DNA from: Sedimentisphaerales bacterium
Lineage (GTDB): Bacteria; Planctomycetota; Phycisphaerae; Sedimentisphaerales; Anaerobacaceae
Direction: 5' to 3'
DNA length: 62,183 nt
Assembly (NCBI GenBank): GCA_028282745.1
Contig: JANQHJ010000158.1
Location: forward strand, 1 to 62,183
The first letter of the stretch is position 1. The number at the start of each line of letters is the position of its first letter. The notes below the pieces were generated by a model. It was not told the origin of the DNA and did not search any database. It worked only from the letters and a program-made list of their open reading frames with translations. Positions 1-8,317 of the stretch are shown piece by piece. Made by a program: the position numbers and the translations under genes.

Positions 1-252
1 GTTTGCAACGGGCTCGGCGGAACCGATGGCCAGATTCTTACCACTACCAAGTGGAAAAGGCAATGGTCTGTCATCCCCGGCCGAACTTGGTACGGCACAC
101 CACAGACCATCCGGGTCTGCATCGTAGCCGATGGTAAAGAGGCTCTGCCTACCGACTCTCAGGTCAGAAGGGCAGAGGCACTTGTCGAAAAGCTTAGCAG
201 AAAATTCAAAGTAACTGCTGCCTCGGTTTACTATCCGGAAAACTGGCTGTAA
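1..252 (+). CDS. 3'-truncated view of a probable N-acetylmuramoyl-L-alanine amidase (C-terminal 83 residues)
   Basis: Frame 1 is open from the window edge to a TAA at 250-252, so only the C-terminal end is visible. The first residues (GLGGTDGQILTTTKWKRQW) and the later R-x-W-Y-G-T-P...IRVCIVADG stretch resemble the end of Amidase_2/PGRP-like peptidoglycan amidases as I remember them from planctomycetes. The usual catalytic His/Cys residues lie before the window, so function cannot be confirmed here. The leftward gene after it converges on it and is closed by its own terminator at 307-338. Confidence 0.4.
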   Translation, partial: VCNGLGGTDGQILTTTKWKRQWSVIPGRTWYGTPQTIRVCIVADGKEALPTDSQVRRAEALVEKLSRKFKVTAASVYYPENWL

Positions 253-306
253 ACACATCAAATTGCAATTTACTCACTTGAATTTGTAAGGATTACCATT
301 TGCGCA

Positions 307-338
307 TAAAAAAGGCTGCACATTTACAGCACAGCCTT
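307..338 (-). terminator. Rho-independent terminator of the 363-1226 gene
   Basis: Read leftward, AAGGCTG and CAGCCTT form a 7-bp stem around a 13-nt loop. A run of six T follows at once. It lies 25 bp after the stop codon of the leftward gene, as expected for an intrinsic terminator. Confidence 0.75.
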
Positions 339-362
339 CTTAGCCTTTCATACTATATTATA

Positions 363-1226
363 TTACCAGTCCCACTCGGAGCGTTCTTTTTTCTGCCATC
401 TCTGACCGTCGCCTACCTGACCTTGTGGGCCTCTCTTTTGAACTCTTACATTTTCCTGGCCCTTACTGCATTTTGGGCATCCACCCTGAAGTTTCGCTCC
501 ACGCTGACCACCGCCAAAACCCCTGGCTTTACCCATTGCCTGAAAACCTCTGCGTTCTCGGCCAGCCATTCTACTCTGGCCACCGCAAGTTCTCATCATC
601 TTTCTCATCATCATACCGTGTTGGCCTCGCTGTCCACCCCTCATCATTCTGCAACCGGGCATTTGTCCCTGTCCACAACCTCTTTGGCCTCTGCCCATCA
701 TTCTCTGCTGTGGGCCGACTCCTCTGCCTGACCATACCTTGGCGCGAGCAGGGCTCTTACCGCCACGCTGAATTTTCTGAGGACATTTACCCTGGCAGCC
801 TTTACCACCGCCTTTTCTTACTGTTGCCGGGCCGCCTTTTTGACAGCTGCCAGAGCTTTTTCTGCATTTAGCTGCCGCCTGCTTTGGCCCCTGTCCTTGT
901 CTGGGATCTTGACGCAAACCTTCAGCTGGGCCTCTATGTGCCTGAGGTCCTCTGGCTTGAGCTGCTTTCTTACGCATTACAGCACGACGTTTATTCATCT
1001 TGCCGATCAACTGTCCGAGCTTTTCACTATCTTTTTGTTCGTATGCTTTTGTGACCTCATCAAGCCACTTATTTATTTCCCCGCCGGGCTCGCCGGTTCC
1101 CTGGGCTCCGATCCCCTTTCCGCCAGCCGGACATTTGCTTTTCTCACAGACCCCCGCACCCGGCTCAGCCATGACTGCCGCTGCCAGACTGATGATAATT
1201 GCTGCCATTGCCATTCTCTTAAACAT
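363..1226 (-). CDS. Secreted low-complexity Gly/Gln/Arg/Met-rich protein of unknown function
   Basis: This 287-aa protein begins with a clear signal peptide (MFKRMAMAAIIISLAAAVMA, cleavage near residue 20). The ATG is preceded by AAGGAA at good spacing. Residues about 50-90 look helical (KWLDEVTKAYEQKDSEKL). The rest, roughly 90-287, is highly biased: GGQRG, GRGQRG and MMRKMMR patches with scattered Cys pairs (CPKC, CQGKCPQK), strongly basic. I recognise no domain. The Cys/Met/His content could fit metal binding or a matrix or wall polymer role, but that is a guess. The signal peptide, good ribosome site and dedicated terminator argue that it is a real gene and not a shadow; the opposite-strand reading frames over it are products of the composition. 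Confidence 0.7.
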   Translation of the reverse strand: MFKRMAMAAIIISLAAAVMAEPGAGVCEKSKCPAGGKGIGAQGTGEPGGEINKWLDEVTKAYEQKDSEKLGQLIGKMNKRRAVMRKKAAQARGPQAHRGPAEGLRQDPRQGQGPKQAAAKCRKSSGSCQKGGPATVRKGGGKGCQGKCPQKIQRGGKSPARAKVWSGRGVGPQQRMMGRGQRGCGQGQMPGCRMMRGGQRGQHGMMMRKMMRTCGGQSRMAGRERRGFQAMGKARGFGGGQRGAKLQGGCPKCSKGQENVRVQKRGPQGQVGDGQRWQKKERSEWDW

Positions 1227-1326
1227 TTCTAATTCCTTTCAAAAGAGCCTTGTTTCTGTTTCCATGTCTAAAAACGGCAATAAGTCCGCGTTTATTGCAA
1301 ATCTCCGTATTGATATGCGGTTTTTC

Positions 1327-1752
1327 TTAAAACTTACTATTAAAAAGCCCAAAATCCTCTTTCTTGCTTAATACCACCCATGCCCGCCAGTCTTTTTTCC
1401 TTATTCGAACCGGCTTAATTTCCCTGACACCGTTCAGCCAAACCAGCACGCAATACCTGCTGTCTGACTTACTTTGCCAATATTCATCATCTCCAATGAT
1501 CTGCTGATTATATTTCCTCTTTAGTCCATCTATTTTTGAAGCGCAAAGCCCCTCAAAATATTCCACCTTCCTTACCTTTGCCACTGCGCGGATAGGCCCA
1601 CTGCTTTCTTTCAGGAACAATTTGTCCCCGGTTCGCACCTTCCTCCAATACTCCCGTCTTGTTTTGCTGAGCCGTGATTCGATGGTTTTTAGCCCGCAAA
1701 TAGCTTTATCTATATAATGCTTTTTCAGGATAACAAGGTGATTACCGCTCAT
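1327..1752 (-). CDS. ASCH-domain protein
   Basis: A protein of 141 aa from the chosen start. The N-terminus (HLVILKKHYIDKAICGLKTI then ESRLSK) and the following G-D-x-L-x-L-K-x-S-x-G-P-I-x-A-x-A-K-V pattern match ASCH (ASC-1 homology) domains, which have a beta-barrel fold close to PUA and are thought to bind RNA or modified nucleotides. The open frame runs up to 1812, but I place the start at the ATG at 1750-1752. That ATG has an AAGGGG ribosome site, and this choice leaves the palindromic repeat at 1803-1880 outside the gene. No functional partner is apparent nearby. Confidence 0.7.
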   Translation of the reverse strand: MSGNHLVILKKHYIDKAICGLKTIESRLSKTRREYWRKVRTGDKLFLKESSGPIRAVAKVRKVEYFEGLCASKIDGLKRKYNQQIIGDDEYWQSKSDSRYCVLVWLNGVREIKPVRIRKKDWRAWVVLSKKEDFGLFNSKF

Positions 1753-1802
1753 ATAACCCCTTTTACCATAGACGTTTTGCCTTTTGCAATCTATAATTAT
1801 GT

Positions 1803-1880
1803 TAGAAGCCATCCCAAAACATGGTTCGTTACGAATTTTGCAGCCAATTGCAGTAGATCGAGGTTTTGGGACGGCTTCTA
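1803..1880. repeat. Palindromic repeat element, copy 1 (MITE-like)
   Basis: TAGAAGCCATCCCAAAAC at 1803-1820 is the inverted complement, with one mismatch, of GTTTTGGGACGGCTTCTA at 1863-1880. The arms are 18 bp and the element 78 bp. The right-hand 44 bp (1837-1880) recur with one mismatch at 3003-3046. The ends look like terminal inverted repeats of an insertion sequence, but no transposase gene is present, so this may be a non-autonomous remnant. It lies directly upstream of rmuC. Confidence 0.75.
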
Positions 1881-1907
1881 GTTACAGCTATGCTGTGAGG
1901 GTAAATC

Positions 1908-2933
1908 ATGACAGAGATATTTATAGCAGTTGGAATAATTTTGCTGTTGGTCGTTACAGGCCTGCTGATTTGGCTCATTGTATCGAGCTTTACCGCCCAG
2001 AAGAACATTGCCGGCCAAAGCGAAGCCATCGGTCTGTTACAGCAGCAGCTCGAGGCCTTGAGATCTTCGCAGGACGGAACAAAGACCGAGCTCAACCAAT
2101 CCCTCCATACCTCGCACATGAGCATAGCCCGTAGCCTTGAAACTTCCCAGAAAGTACTCGGCCAATTGAATTCCCAGATCGGTGAACTGCAGGGCTCTAA
2201 TAAACAAATGCTCCAGCTCGGCTCCGAGGTTCGCCGCTTGCAAGACATCCTCGCCAGCCCAAAACTCCGAGGCCAGATTGGTGAATGGTCACTCGCGCAG
2301 CTCTTGGAAAATCTCCTGCCAAAGGATAGCTACGAACTTCAATACGGCTTCAAGGACGGTCAGAAAGTTGACGCCCTGATAAAAATGGCTGATTACTCCG
2401 TCCCCATCGACGCCAAGTATCCGCTGCCAGCCTTCGAGGCCCTGATGAAAGTGGAACAGGAGGACCAGAAAGTAAAACTAAGAAAGCAGTTCCATTCCGA
2501 TGTCATAAAACATATTGATAAAATTGCAGCCAATTATATTAGACCAGCCGAAGGCACACTTGATTTCGCACTGATGTTCATACCAGCCGAGAACGTTTAT
2601 TATGAAACCATCGTCAAGTACGCCGACGACGCTAAGGACATCCTCCGCTATTCGCTTGATAAAAGAATAATCCCCGTCTCGCCGAATCTTCTCTATGCCT
2701 ATCTAATGACGGTAGTTATGGGCCTGCATGGCCTGCAGATAGAAAAACAAGCTGCCGAGATTCGTCAGAACCTATCGAAACTGAATGCTTCGTTCGCGTC
2801 TTTTGTTAATGACTGGGACACACTGGGCGGCCATATTCGAAACTCGTATAACAAATATGAAGATGCACAGAAAAGACTGGATCGTTTCGGATTACAGCTT
2901 GACCAGATTCAAACCCAGCAGAGAGAAAAATAA
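1908..2933 (+). CDS. rmuC: DNA recombination protein RmuC family
   Basis: 341 aa. It has an N-terminal membrane helix (about residues 4-26, IFIAVGIILLLVVTGLLIWL), a coiled coil to about residue 110, and then the RmuC core with the family signature LRGQIGEWSLAQLLENLLP followed by SYELQYGF and the VPIDAKYPLPAFEAL block. RmuC proteins are membrane-anchored, predicted nuclease-fold proteins that limit recombination at inverted repeats in E. coli. The ATG at 1908 follows GAGGG at suitable spacing. The gene stands alone, between two copies of a 44-bp repeat. Confidence 0.93.
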   Translation: MTEIFIAVGIILLLVVTGLLIWLIVSSFTAQKNIAGQSEAIGLLQQQLEALRSSQDGTKTELNQSLHTSHMSIARSLETSQKVLGQLNSQIGELQGSNKQMLQLGSEVRRLQDILASPKLRGQIGEWSLAQLLENLLPKDSYELQYGFKDGQKVDALIKMADYSVPIDAKYPLPAFEALMKVEQEDQKVKLRKQFHSDVIKHIDKIAANYIRPAEGTLDFALMFIPAENVYYETIVKYADDAKDILRYSLDKRIIPVSPNLLYAYLMTVVMGLHGLQIEKQAAEIRQNLSKLNASFASFVNDWDTLGGHIRNSYNKYEDAQKRLDRFGLQLDQIQTQQREK

Positions 2934-3002
2934 AAAGTTTTTCACAGAACATTAATTCCCTTGAAAACGTCTAACATATAGATAGCAGGGGGGCTTTCTA
3001 TC

Positions 3003-3046
3003 TTTGCAGCCAATTGCAGTAGATCGAGGTTTTGGGATGGCTTCTA
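3003..3046. repeat. 44-bp repeat, copy 2, downstream of rmuC
   Basis: It matches 1837-1880 at 43 of 44 positions and has the same orientation. The left inverted arm of copy 1 is missing here. It lies in the gap between rmuC and the MauE-like gene. Confidence 0.85.
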
Positions 3047-3115
3047 AGCACTTGCCCCCTATAACTGTTTTTGATAAAATTAGGTTATCGAGAATACTGA
3101 TATAAAGAGGAAACC

Positions 3116-4198
3116 ATGAAGATAGCAAATAAAATAGCAATGTTCTTGACAGGCGCGTTTTTGATAGTAGCTGCCATAATGAAAGTTCATCAAATGCTAA
3201 CCCAGTATGTCAGTGACGAGCCGCTCTGGGAATCATGGCATTTCTTCTTAGCTGCCATCCCGCTCGAATTTGGTTTGGGTGTCTGGCTCGTATCGGGCCT
3301 GTTCAAAAAGGCAGGCTGGCTCCTCGGCACACTCACCTTTGCATTCTTTATAGTTATCACTGCCCACAAAGCCGTCACCGGCCAGACTTCCTGCGGATGC
3401 TTCGGCACTGTCGAGGTCAATCCGTGGGTAACTCTTCTCGCGATTGACATACCAATATTTTTATTGCTTGTCATTTTCAGACCAAAAGATGAAAAGCTAT
3501 TACCGCCGCCGTGGCCGCACGGCTTTCATTGCCTCGCTGTTGCCATCCCAGCCTGCCTTATTATGGGCGCCATGGTACCCACCATGTACTTTAATAAAGT
3601 AGAAAAGATCGATCCTAAGGATTGGGCCACATCAAAGCTGCCGGTAACAAATATCTTCAAAGATCCAAATGAAGTAGCTCCAAAGATCGACCCTAAAGTC
3701 AACCCAAACCAGCCGGTTGAAGTTAATGATATTAATATAACCACACCTGATAATGACGCAAACGAAGTTATTGTTGATACAAACATTGTGGAAAAGCCAA
3801 TTCTCCCGGATATCAACGATTCCAACCTGCCGGAATGGGCACAAATGGCACTGCATACCGACATCGCTGAAAAACTCTTCACCGGTACTAATATAGTTTT
3901 CTTCTATCATTATAACTGCGACGATTGTGAAGTCGCCATACCTCTTTATAGTGAGCTTAGCGAACAGTCAGACGATAGTATCCGGTTCGCTCTGGTAAGC
4001 GGCCCTCCTCACGCCCCCGAAGGCGAAGATGTCGTCCCGGAAGATACCACTGCTCTCGTCGGCAGGCTCGATGACAGCCGTCCGTGGATCTTCGAGAGCC
4101 CGCTTATCCTGCTGATGTCCGAAGGCGAACTAATCAAATGGTGGCAGGGTGAAGATTACCCAAAGACGTTCGAAGAGATAATAGCAGCTTTTGAATAA
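3116..4198 (+). CDS. MauE/DoxX-like membrane protein fused to a thioredoxin-like domain
   Basis: 360 aa. Residues 1-115 hold four membrane helices with a SCGCFG motif (Cys93, Cys95), the hallmark of MauE-type proteins, which are linked to disulfide formation in exported proteins. A fifth helix near residues 138-158 is followed by an Asn/Asp/Pro-rich linker (about 165-235). The C-terminal part (about 240-360) resembles a thioredoxin fold, with CDDC at 268-271 in the place of the CxxC active site and a later cis-Pro-like SPLIL. I infer a one-piece membrane dithiol relay: MauE-type module plus extracytoplasmic thioredoxin. The ATG at 3116 has AGAGGA upstream. It is followed by recJ about 90 bp later. 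Confidence 0.75.
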   Translation: MKIANKIAMFLTGAFLIVAAIMKVHQMLTQYVSDEPLWESWHFFLAAIPLEFGLGVWLVSGLFKKAGWLLGTLTFAFFIVITAHKAVTGQTSCGCFGTVEVNPWVTLLAIDIPIFLLLVIFRPKDEKLLPPPWPHGFHCLAVAIPACLIMGAMVPTMYFNKVEKIDPKDWATSKLPVTNIFKDPNEVAPKIDPKVNPNQPVEVNDINITTPDNDANEVIVDTNIVEKPILPDINDSNLPEWAQMALHTDIAEKLFTGTNIVFFYHYNCDDCEVAIPLYSELSEQSDDSIRFALVSGPPHAPEGEDVVPEDTTALVGRLDDSRPWIFESPLILLMSEGELIKWWQGEDYPKTFEEIIAAFE

Positions 4199-4289
4199 AT
4201 TACCCATTATCATATTCTTGTCTTGAAATCACCGCTGCAATTTTGGTATAAACATACCTGTAAGGAAACTGTACGAACGAGGACTATAA

Positions 4290-6068
4290 ATGCGATCTGT
4301 TGCAGGGATGCACGCTCATACCAGGAAAAGCAAGGTTTTGAAGAACGCTTCGAAGCAGTGGATGATAACCGGGCCGAACAGCCAAAGAGACTCTCTCGCC
4401 CAATCCCTGAAAATTTCGCCTATAGTCGCCCAGGTTCTGTTAAATCGCGGCATATCCGATCCGCAGCAGGGCTCGATCTTCCTTCAGCCCAGGCTCACCG
4501 AACTCATCCCGCCCGAGAAAATGCCCGGCGCCGAACGAGCCGCTGCACGCATCAAGCAGGCGATCGAGAATAAGGAAAAGATTACCATCTACGGCGACTA
4601 TGACGTGGACGGCACGACCAGCATAGCGATTCTTTGGCACCTGATACAGATTCTTGGCGGCGACGTTGACTATTACATCCCGCACCGTGTGGACGAAGGC
4701 TACGGAATGAATACCGACGCTGTCGAATACATCGCCAAAGCCGGCGCCAAACTAATAATAACCGTAGATTGCGGCATAACCGCCGTCAATTCCGCCCGGC
4801 TCATAAAGCAGCTCGGCATCGATCTGATAATTACCGACCACCACAGGCCCGGGGACGAACTGCCCGAAGCCCAGGTTATTGTTCATCCCGCCATGAACGA
4901 TGAATATCAAAACCAGGATTCCGCCGGTGCAATGGTTGCTCTCAAAGTAGCATGGTGCCTCGCCAATGCCTTTAGCCCCGGCCAGCGGCTCGACGACACC
5001 CTTCGCGAATATATGCTTAACGCTACCGGCTTGGCAGCTATGGGAACCGTAGCCGACGTCGTTGATCTAAAGGGTGAAAACAGAATTTTAACAAGCTACG
5101 GCCTGAAAATGTTAGCCAAGTGCAAACTTTCAGGCGTCAGGGCCCTCATAGAAACAGCAGGCCTCACTGGCGAAGGACTCGACAGCTATTCCATTGGATT
5201 TAGGCTCGCACCAATGATAAATGCGGCAGGCCGAATGGGCCACGCTCGACTTGCTGTCGAACTATTAACAAGCGACAACGATATCCGCTCAATGAAAATA
5301 GCCGAGTACCTGAAGCAGCAAAACGAACAGAGACGCAGGTGCGAAAGGAGTATCTTCAAACAAGCCTGTGAAATGATAAATAATATAGGCCTCAACCATC
5401 CCGATAGAAAGAGCATCGTACTCGGCGCCGACGAATGGCACAGTGGTGTCATCGGTATTGTTGCCTCTCGCATTGTGGACAAATACAACCGTCCGACAAT
5501 TTTAGTTAATACTTCCGAAGACATTGCCCAGGGATCAGGCCGTTCAATACTCGGCTTCGACTTACTATCAGCCATCAAAGCTTGCTCGAAACACCTGATA
5601 AATTTTGGCGGCCATACAATGGCAGCCGGCGTCCGACTCTCTGCGGATGACCTGCCCAAATTTGCCGATGACCTCGAGGCTTATGCCAGGGAAAATCTCT
5701 CCGAAAAAGACATCGTCGCCCAAATACACATAGACGCAGAGGCCCCGCTCGAACACTTCAGCCGTGAGACAGTAAATCAACTCCAGATGCTTGGCCCGTT
5801 CGGACAGGGAAATCCGAAACCACTCTTCGCCACAAAGGGCGTCCGCTTAGCAGCTCAACCAAGAAGGGTAGGGGCCCGCAGCGACCATTTACAGTTAGCG
5901 GTGACAGATAATACAAATTCGATTCGCTGCATTGGTTTCGGTATGGGCAAATACGAAAAGAAGCTGCTGGAAAAGGATTGCTTCCACGTCGCTTTCGAAC
6001 CTGACATCAATCACTTCAATGGCAACTCCTGCGTCCAGCTCGTTCTAAGCGACATCCAGTTCGACTAA
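4290..6068 (+). CDS. recJ: Single-stranded-DNA-specific 5'-3' exonuclease RecJ
   Basis: 592 aa, the usual RecJ length. The DHH domain carries YGDYDVDGTTS (metal ligands) and TDHHRPG. The DHHA1 part has INFGGHTMAAGV, and the C-terminal OB-like domain has MLGPFGQGNPKPLF. RecJ degrades 5'-ended single strands in RecF-pathway recombination and base-excision repair. The start at 4290 is preceded by GAGGA, and the N-terminus KQWMITGP is typical of the family. All visible metal-binding motifs are intact. Confidence 0.95.
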   Translation: MRSVAGMHAHTRKSKVLKNASKQWMITGPNSQRDSLAQSLKISPIVAQVLLNRGISDPQQGSIFLQPRLTELIPPEKMPGAERAAARIKQAIENKEKITIYGDYDVDGTTSIAILWHLIQILGGDVDYYIPHRVDEGYGMNTDAVEYIAKAGAKLIITVDCGITAVNSARLIKQLGIDLIITDHHRPGDELPEAQVIVHPAMNDEYQNQDSAGAMVALKVAWCLANAFSPGQRLDDTLREYMLNATGLAAMGTVADVVDLKGENRILTSYGLKMLAKCKLSGVRALIETAGLTGEGLDSYSIGFRLAPMINAAGRMGHARLAVELLTSDNDIRSMKIAEYLKQQNEQRRRCERSIFKQACEMINNIGLNHPDRKSIVLGADEWHSGVIGIVASRIVDKYNRPTILVNTSEDIAQGSGRSILGFDLLSAIKACSKHLINFGGHTMAAGVRLSADDLPKFADDLEAYARENLSEKDIVAQIHIDAEAPLEHFSRETVNQLQMLGPFGQGNPKPLFATKGVRLAAQPRRVGARSDHLQLAVTDNTNSIRCIGFGMGKYEKKLLEKDCFHVAFEPDINHFNGNSCVQLVLSDIQFD

Positions 6069-6146
6069 ATATAAGCACTTCGCATCATATAACTCTTTAT
6101 ATTAGCGGCACTTAAATTGTCTACATTTTTTTGTGAAAGAAAATCA

Positions 6147-6174
6147 TTGACGTTTCTCCAATATCATGTAAATA
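6147..6174 (+). promoter_or_regulatory. Sigma-70-type promoter of the HTH-GNAT operon
   Basis: TTGACG (6147-6152), a 16-bp spacer, then TAAATA (6169-6174), followed by an AT-rich leader and AAGGA before the ATG at 6215. It fits a self-contained operon. Confidence 0.5.
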
Positions 6175-6214
6175 TACCAAATATACTTATATTAATGTAG
6201 TAAGGATAAAGACC

Positions 6215-6505
6215 ATGATTAGTACCGCCCAAGTTGCTCAACGCATCGGTGTATCTAAGAACACTCTGTTGAGATGGATTAATGAAAACCTGATAGACGA
6301 TGTCGAGCGTGATTGGCGAGGTTGGCGAATTTGGCAGCCGCAAGATATAGAGCGGCTCAAAACCTTTCAAGTGAAATATCATAGTAAAAAGATTAAACGT
6401 CTAAAACGACATCCTGTTTTAAGGGCTGATTTTGCCAAAGCGGCAGCCCAAAGTATGTCAAGCTTTGCGAAAGGTTATATTCAAAGACCAGGGAGCGGGG
6501 CATGA
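6215..6505 (+). CDS. Small MerR-type helix-turn-helix DNA-binding protein
   Basis: 96 aa. Residues 1-50 (STAQVAQRIGVSKNTLLRWI then WRGWRIWQPQDIERLK) form a MerR-like winged helix with the typical R-x-W/Y-x-x-x-D-I wing. The C-terminus is short and basic, without the usual long dimerisation helix or effector domain. The stop overlaps the start of the acetyltransferase by 4 bp (ATGA), so the two are translationally coupled. It is probably the autoregulator of this operon. Confidence 0.75.
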   Translation: MISTAQVAQRIGVSKNTLLRWINENLIDDVERDWRGWRIWQPQDIERLKTFQVKYHSKKIKRLKRHPVLRADFAKAAAQSMSSFAKGYIQRPGSGA

Positions 6506-6939
6506 AGATTCGCCGGGCAAAAGCAAGTGATGCTCCACTCTGTGCGGAATTCAGTTGCGTACGCACAGCCGATGAACTGAAAAAACTGCTCCGCAAGGAT
6601 GATACCCAGTGGTTGGTAATTGAGGATGACGCTGGGAAAGTGGTTGGCCTTGGGATTATAAATTTCTGGGACTGGAACAAAATGGCGTGGATATGGGATT
6701 TGTGGGTGGACCAGGCCCAAAGAGGAAAAGGATACGGCACGGCCTTGCTTAAAGGTATGCTCAAAGCCGCGAAGAAGAGCGGCGCCAGAGTCATGATGGA
6801 TTTCGGCCCACCTAATCCTCATGACTGTTCCCTGGCTGAACTGCTCGTCAATAACGGTTTTCGAGTATGTGGTATGAACGACCGCTGGTTTGCCGATCAA
6901 AAAAATCCGACAGCTGTCTTTTATGGTTATGATTTATAA
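6502..6939 (+). CDS. GNAT-family N-acetyltransferase
   Basis: 145 aa. The fold is recognisable from MKIRRAKASDAPLCAEF, the central beta strand WIWDLWVDQAQRGKGYGTAL carrying the R-G-K-G-Y-G acetyl-CoA loop, and the C-terminal F-R-V-C-G-M-N strand. The substrate is unknown. It overlaps the HTH gene by 4 bp, and an unknown gene follows 11 bp later with a GGAGG site between them. An HTH plus GNAT pair could be an ordinary regulated acetyltransferase or a toxin-antitoxin-like arrangement; the sequence does not decide. Confidence 0.85.
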   Translation: MKIRRAKASDAPLCAEFSCVRTADELKKLLRKDDTQWLVIEDDAGKVVGLGIINFWDWNKMAWIWDLWVDQAQRGKGYGTALLKGMLKAAKKSGARVMMDFGPPNPHDCSLAELLVNNGFRVCGMNDRWFADQKNPTAVFYGYDL

Positions 6940-6950
6940 AGGAGGCGACC

Positions 6951-8303
6951 ATGAGTAAAAAGAAAAATGAACTGATTCCGTATGACCAGGTATCTCCAGG
7001 ATTTGAAGCTGTGTACACCGGAGAGACCTCCTCTGCATCTGTCCGGCAGAGCGACATGACTAGTACACTCTATTCAGATGAGGATGGCAACCTCATAGGT
7101 CAGTTGTGTACTATTCCCTGGATTTTTCCGAATGAGCGAGGCCAATGGAACGAAGATACATGGGACGATACGGTCAAGCACCTGTGCGACATGCAGATCA
7201 AGCTGGGACCACTGACCGATAACATTCGTCGGCTTCGTGCCCACATCACCAGTCTTATTCCCTGTGATAGTGGTCTGCCGGTCACCATAGATGAGATACT
7301 GTTCGCCATTACCCGGGGAAAATTGGACCGAGTATCTTTCCGTAACGGATGCTTGTGCTCAGGCATGGCGAAGCAGATTAGGACCAGTCAGCCCGGACAA
7401 GCTGGAAGTATGAGAACCATCCACAGCGTATTACAAGCATATCTAAAGGGCACACCTAAAGAAGATACCCTCACGACGCACCCGGAGGCAGCGGGATTTA
7501 TTAATCGGTCGTACGAATGGCTTGGCGCAGCTTCGCAATTGAGCACGGTTCAAAGGAAGATGATGGATCGGATGTTCCTGACGATCGAATATTTCGCAAA
7601 GTACAGTGTCACGGCTATCGATACGTTGGCGACCATGACCGAGTCCGAACAGCAGGAGATGCAGGCCATGATGGATGACTGGTCCCACGACAAGGACGGA
7701 CGTGGTGCTGCTCTTGATACAGAGATTGCCGACAAGGCCGGCCTGCCGAAGATTTATCCTCAATATGATCCTGGATATCAAAAAATGCTCGACAAGCTGG
7801 AGGGCGGGCAGAAACAGGAACTGTACAAGACCTGCTGCGCCATCGCGTCGGGAGTCCAGTCGCTGTCGGACTGTCACCATAACACGTTTCGCTACATTGA
7901 AAACTGGATTCACGGTATCGGAACCAGCCGATTAGATATCCCCACACGCAAGGCGCAAAGCGAAAAACAACGTCTGGGCCGTATGCTGTTTGGCTATGCA
8001 CTGGGCTTGGACAAGTGGCTGATGCGTGTTCCCCTGCAATTTTTGCTTTTGGATCTCGGACACATCGACCTTGGCTTTGATCCGAGAAACAACATCATCC
8101 GGGTTTACGCATGTCTTGGTGAGAAAAGGACTCAGGTAAAAGAATGGTTGGCGGCCTGCCTCTGGTACAATCTGGTTCACAACCAGCAGGGCGGACTGGT
8201 TGGTTGTTGGTCACATGCCCACTCAGGCCTCATTCAGCAGTGTGAAGACAAGGGCGTCATCGTTCATGAGTGGATGGATTCTGTCCTTAAAAATGGTTCC
8301 TAA
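6951..8303 (+). CDS. Unknown 450-aa protein in the HTH-GNAT operon
   Basis: I do not recognise a family. There is no signal peptide. The protein is cytoplasmic in character with many Trp, Cys and His (CLCSGM, CCAIASGVQSLSDCHHN, CWSHAHSG) and a C-terminal half with hydrophobic helices (GRMLFGYALGLDKWLMRVPL). The start has GGAGGCGACC before the ATG. It is the last gene of the accessory operon and converges on the next gene with only 14 bp between the stops. Its even, higher-GC codon use differs somewhat from the AT-rich-ending codons of neighbours, so acquisition by transfer is possible. Confidence 0.65.
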   Translation: MSKKKNELIPYDQVSPGFEAVYTGETSSASVRQSDMTSTLYSDEDGNLIGQLCTIPWIFPNERGQWNEDTWDDTVKHLCDMQIKLGPLTDNIRRLRAHITSLIPCDSGLPVTIDEILFAITRGKLDRVSFRNGCLCSGMAKQIRTSQPGQAGSMRTIHSVLQAYLKGTPKEDTLTTHPEAAGFINRSYEWLGAASQLSTVQRKMMDRMFLTIEYFAKYSVTAIDTLATMTESEQQEMQAMMDDWSHDKDGRGAALDTEIADKAGLPKIYPQYDPGYQKMLDKLEGGQKQELYKTCCAIASGVQSLSDCHHNTFRYIENWIHGIGTSRLDIPTRKAQSEKQRLGRMLFGYALGLDKWLMRVPLQFLLLDLGHIDLGFDPRNNIIRVYACLGEKRTQVKEWLAACLWYNLVHNQQGGLVGCWSHAHSGLIQQCEDKGVIVHEWMDSVLKNGS

Positions 8304-8317
8304 AATAAGTCAGATAG

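Noticed and set aside
300-1371. Several rightward open frames over the low-complexity secreted gene
   Set aside because: No ribosome sites or recognisable domains; they mirror the biased composition of the leftward gene, which has a signal peptide and terminator.
4223-4573. Open frame overlapping the start of recJ
   Set aside because: It is out of frame with recJ, has no ribosome site and no family features.
7443-8001. Leftward frames inside the 450-aa gene of the accessory operon
   Set aside because: They lack start signals and are explained by the codon pattern of the rightward gene, which is linked to its neighbours by tight spacing.
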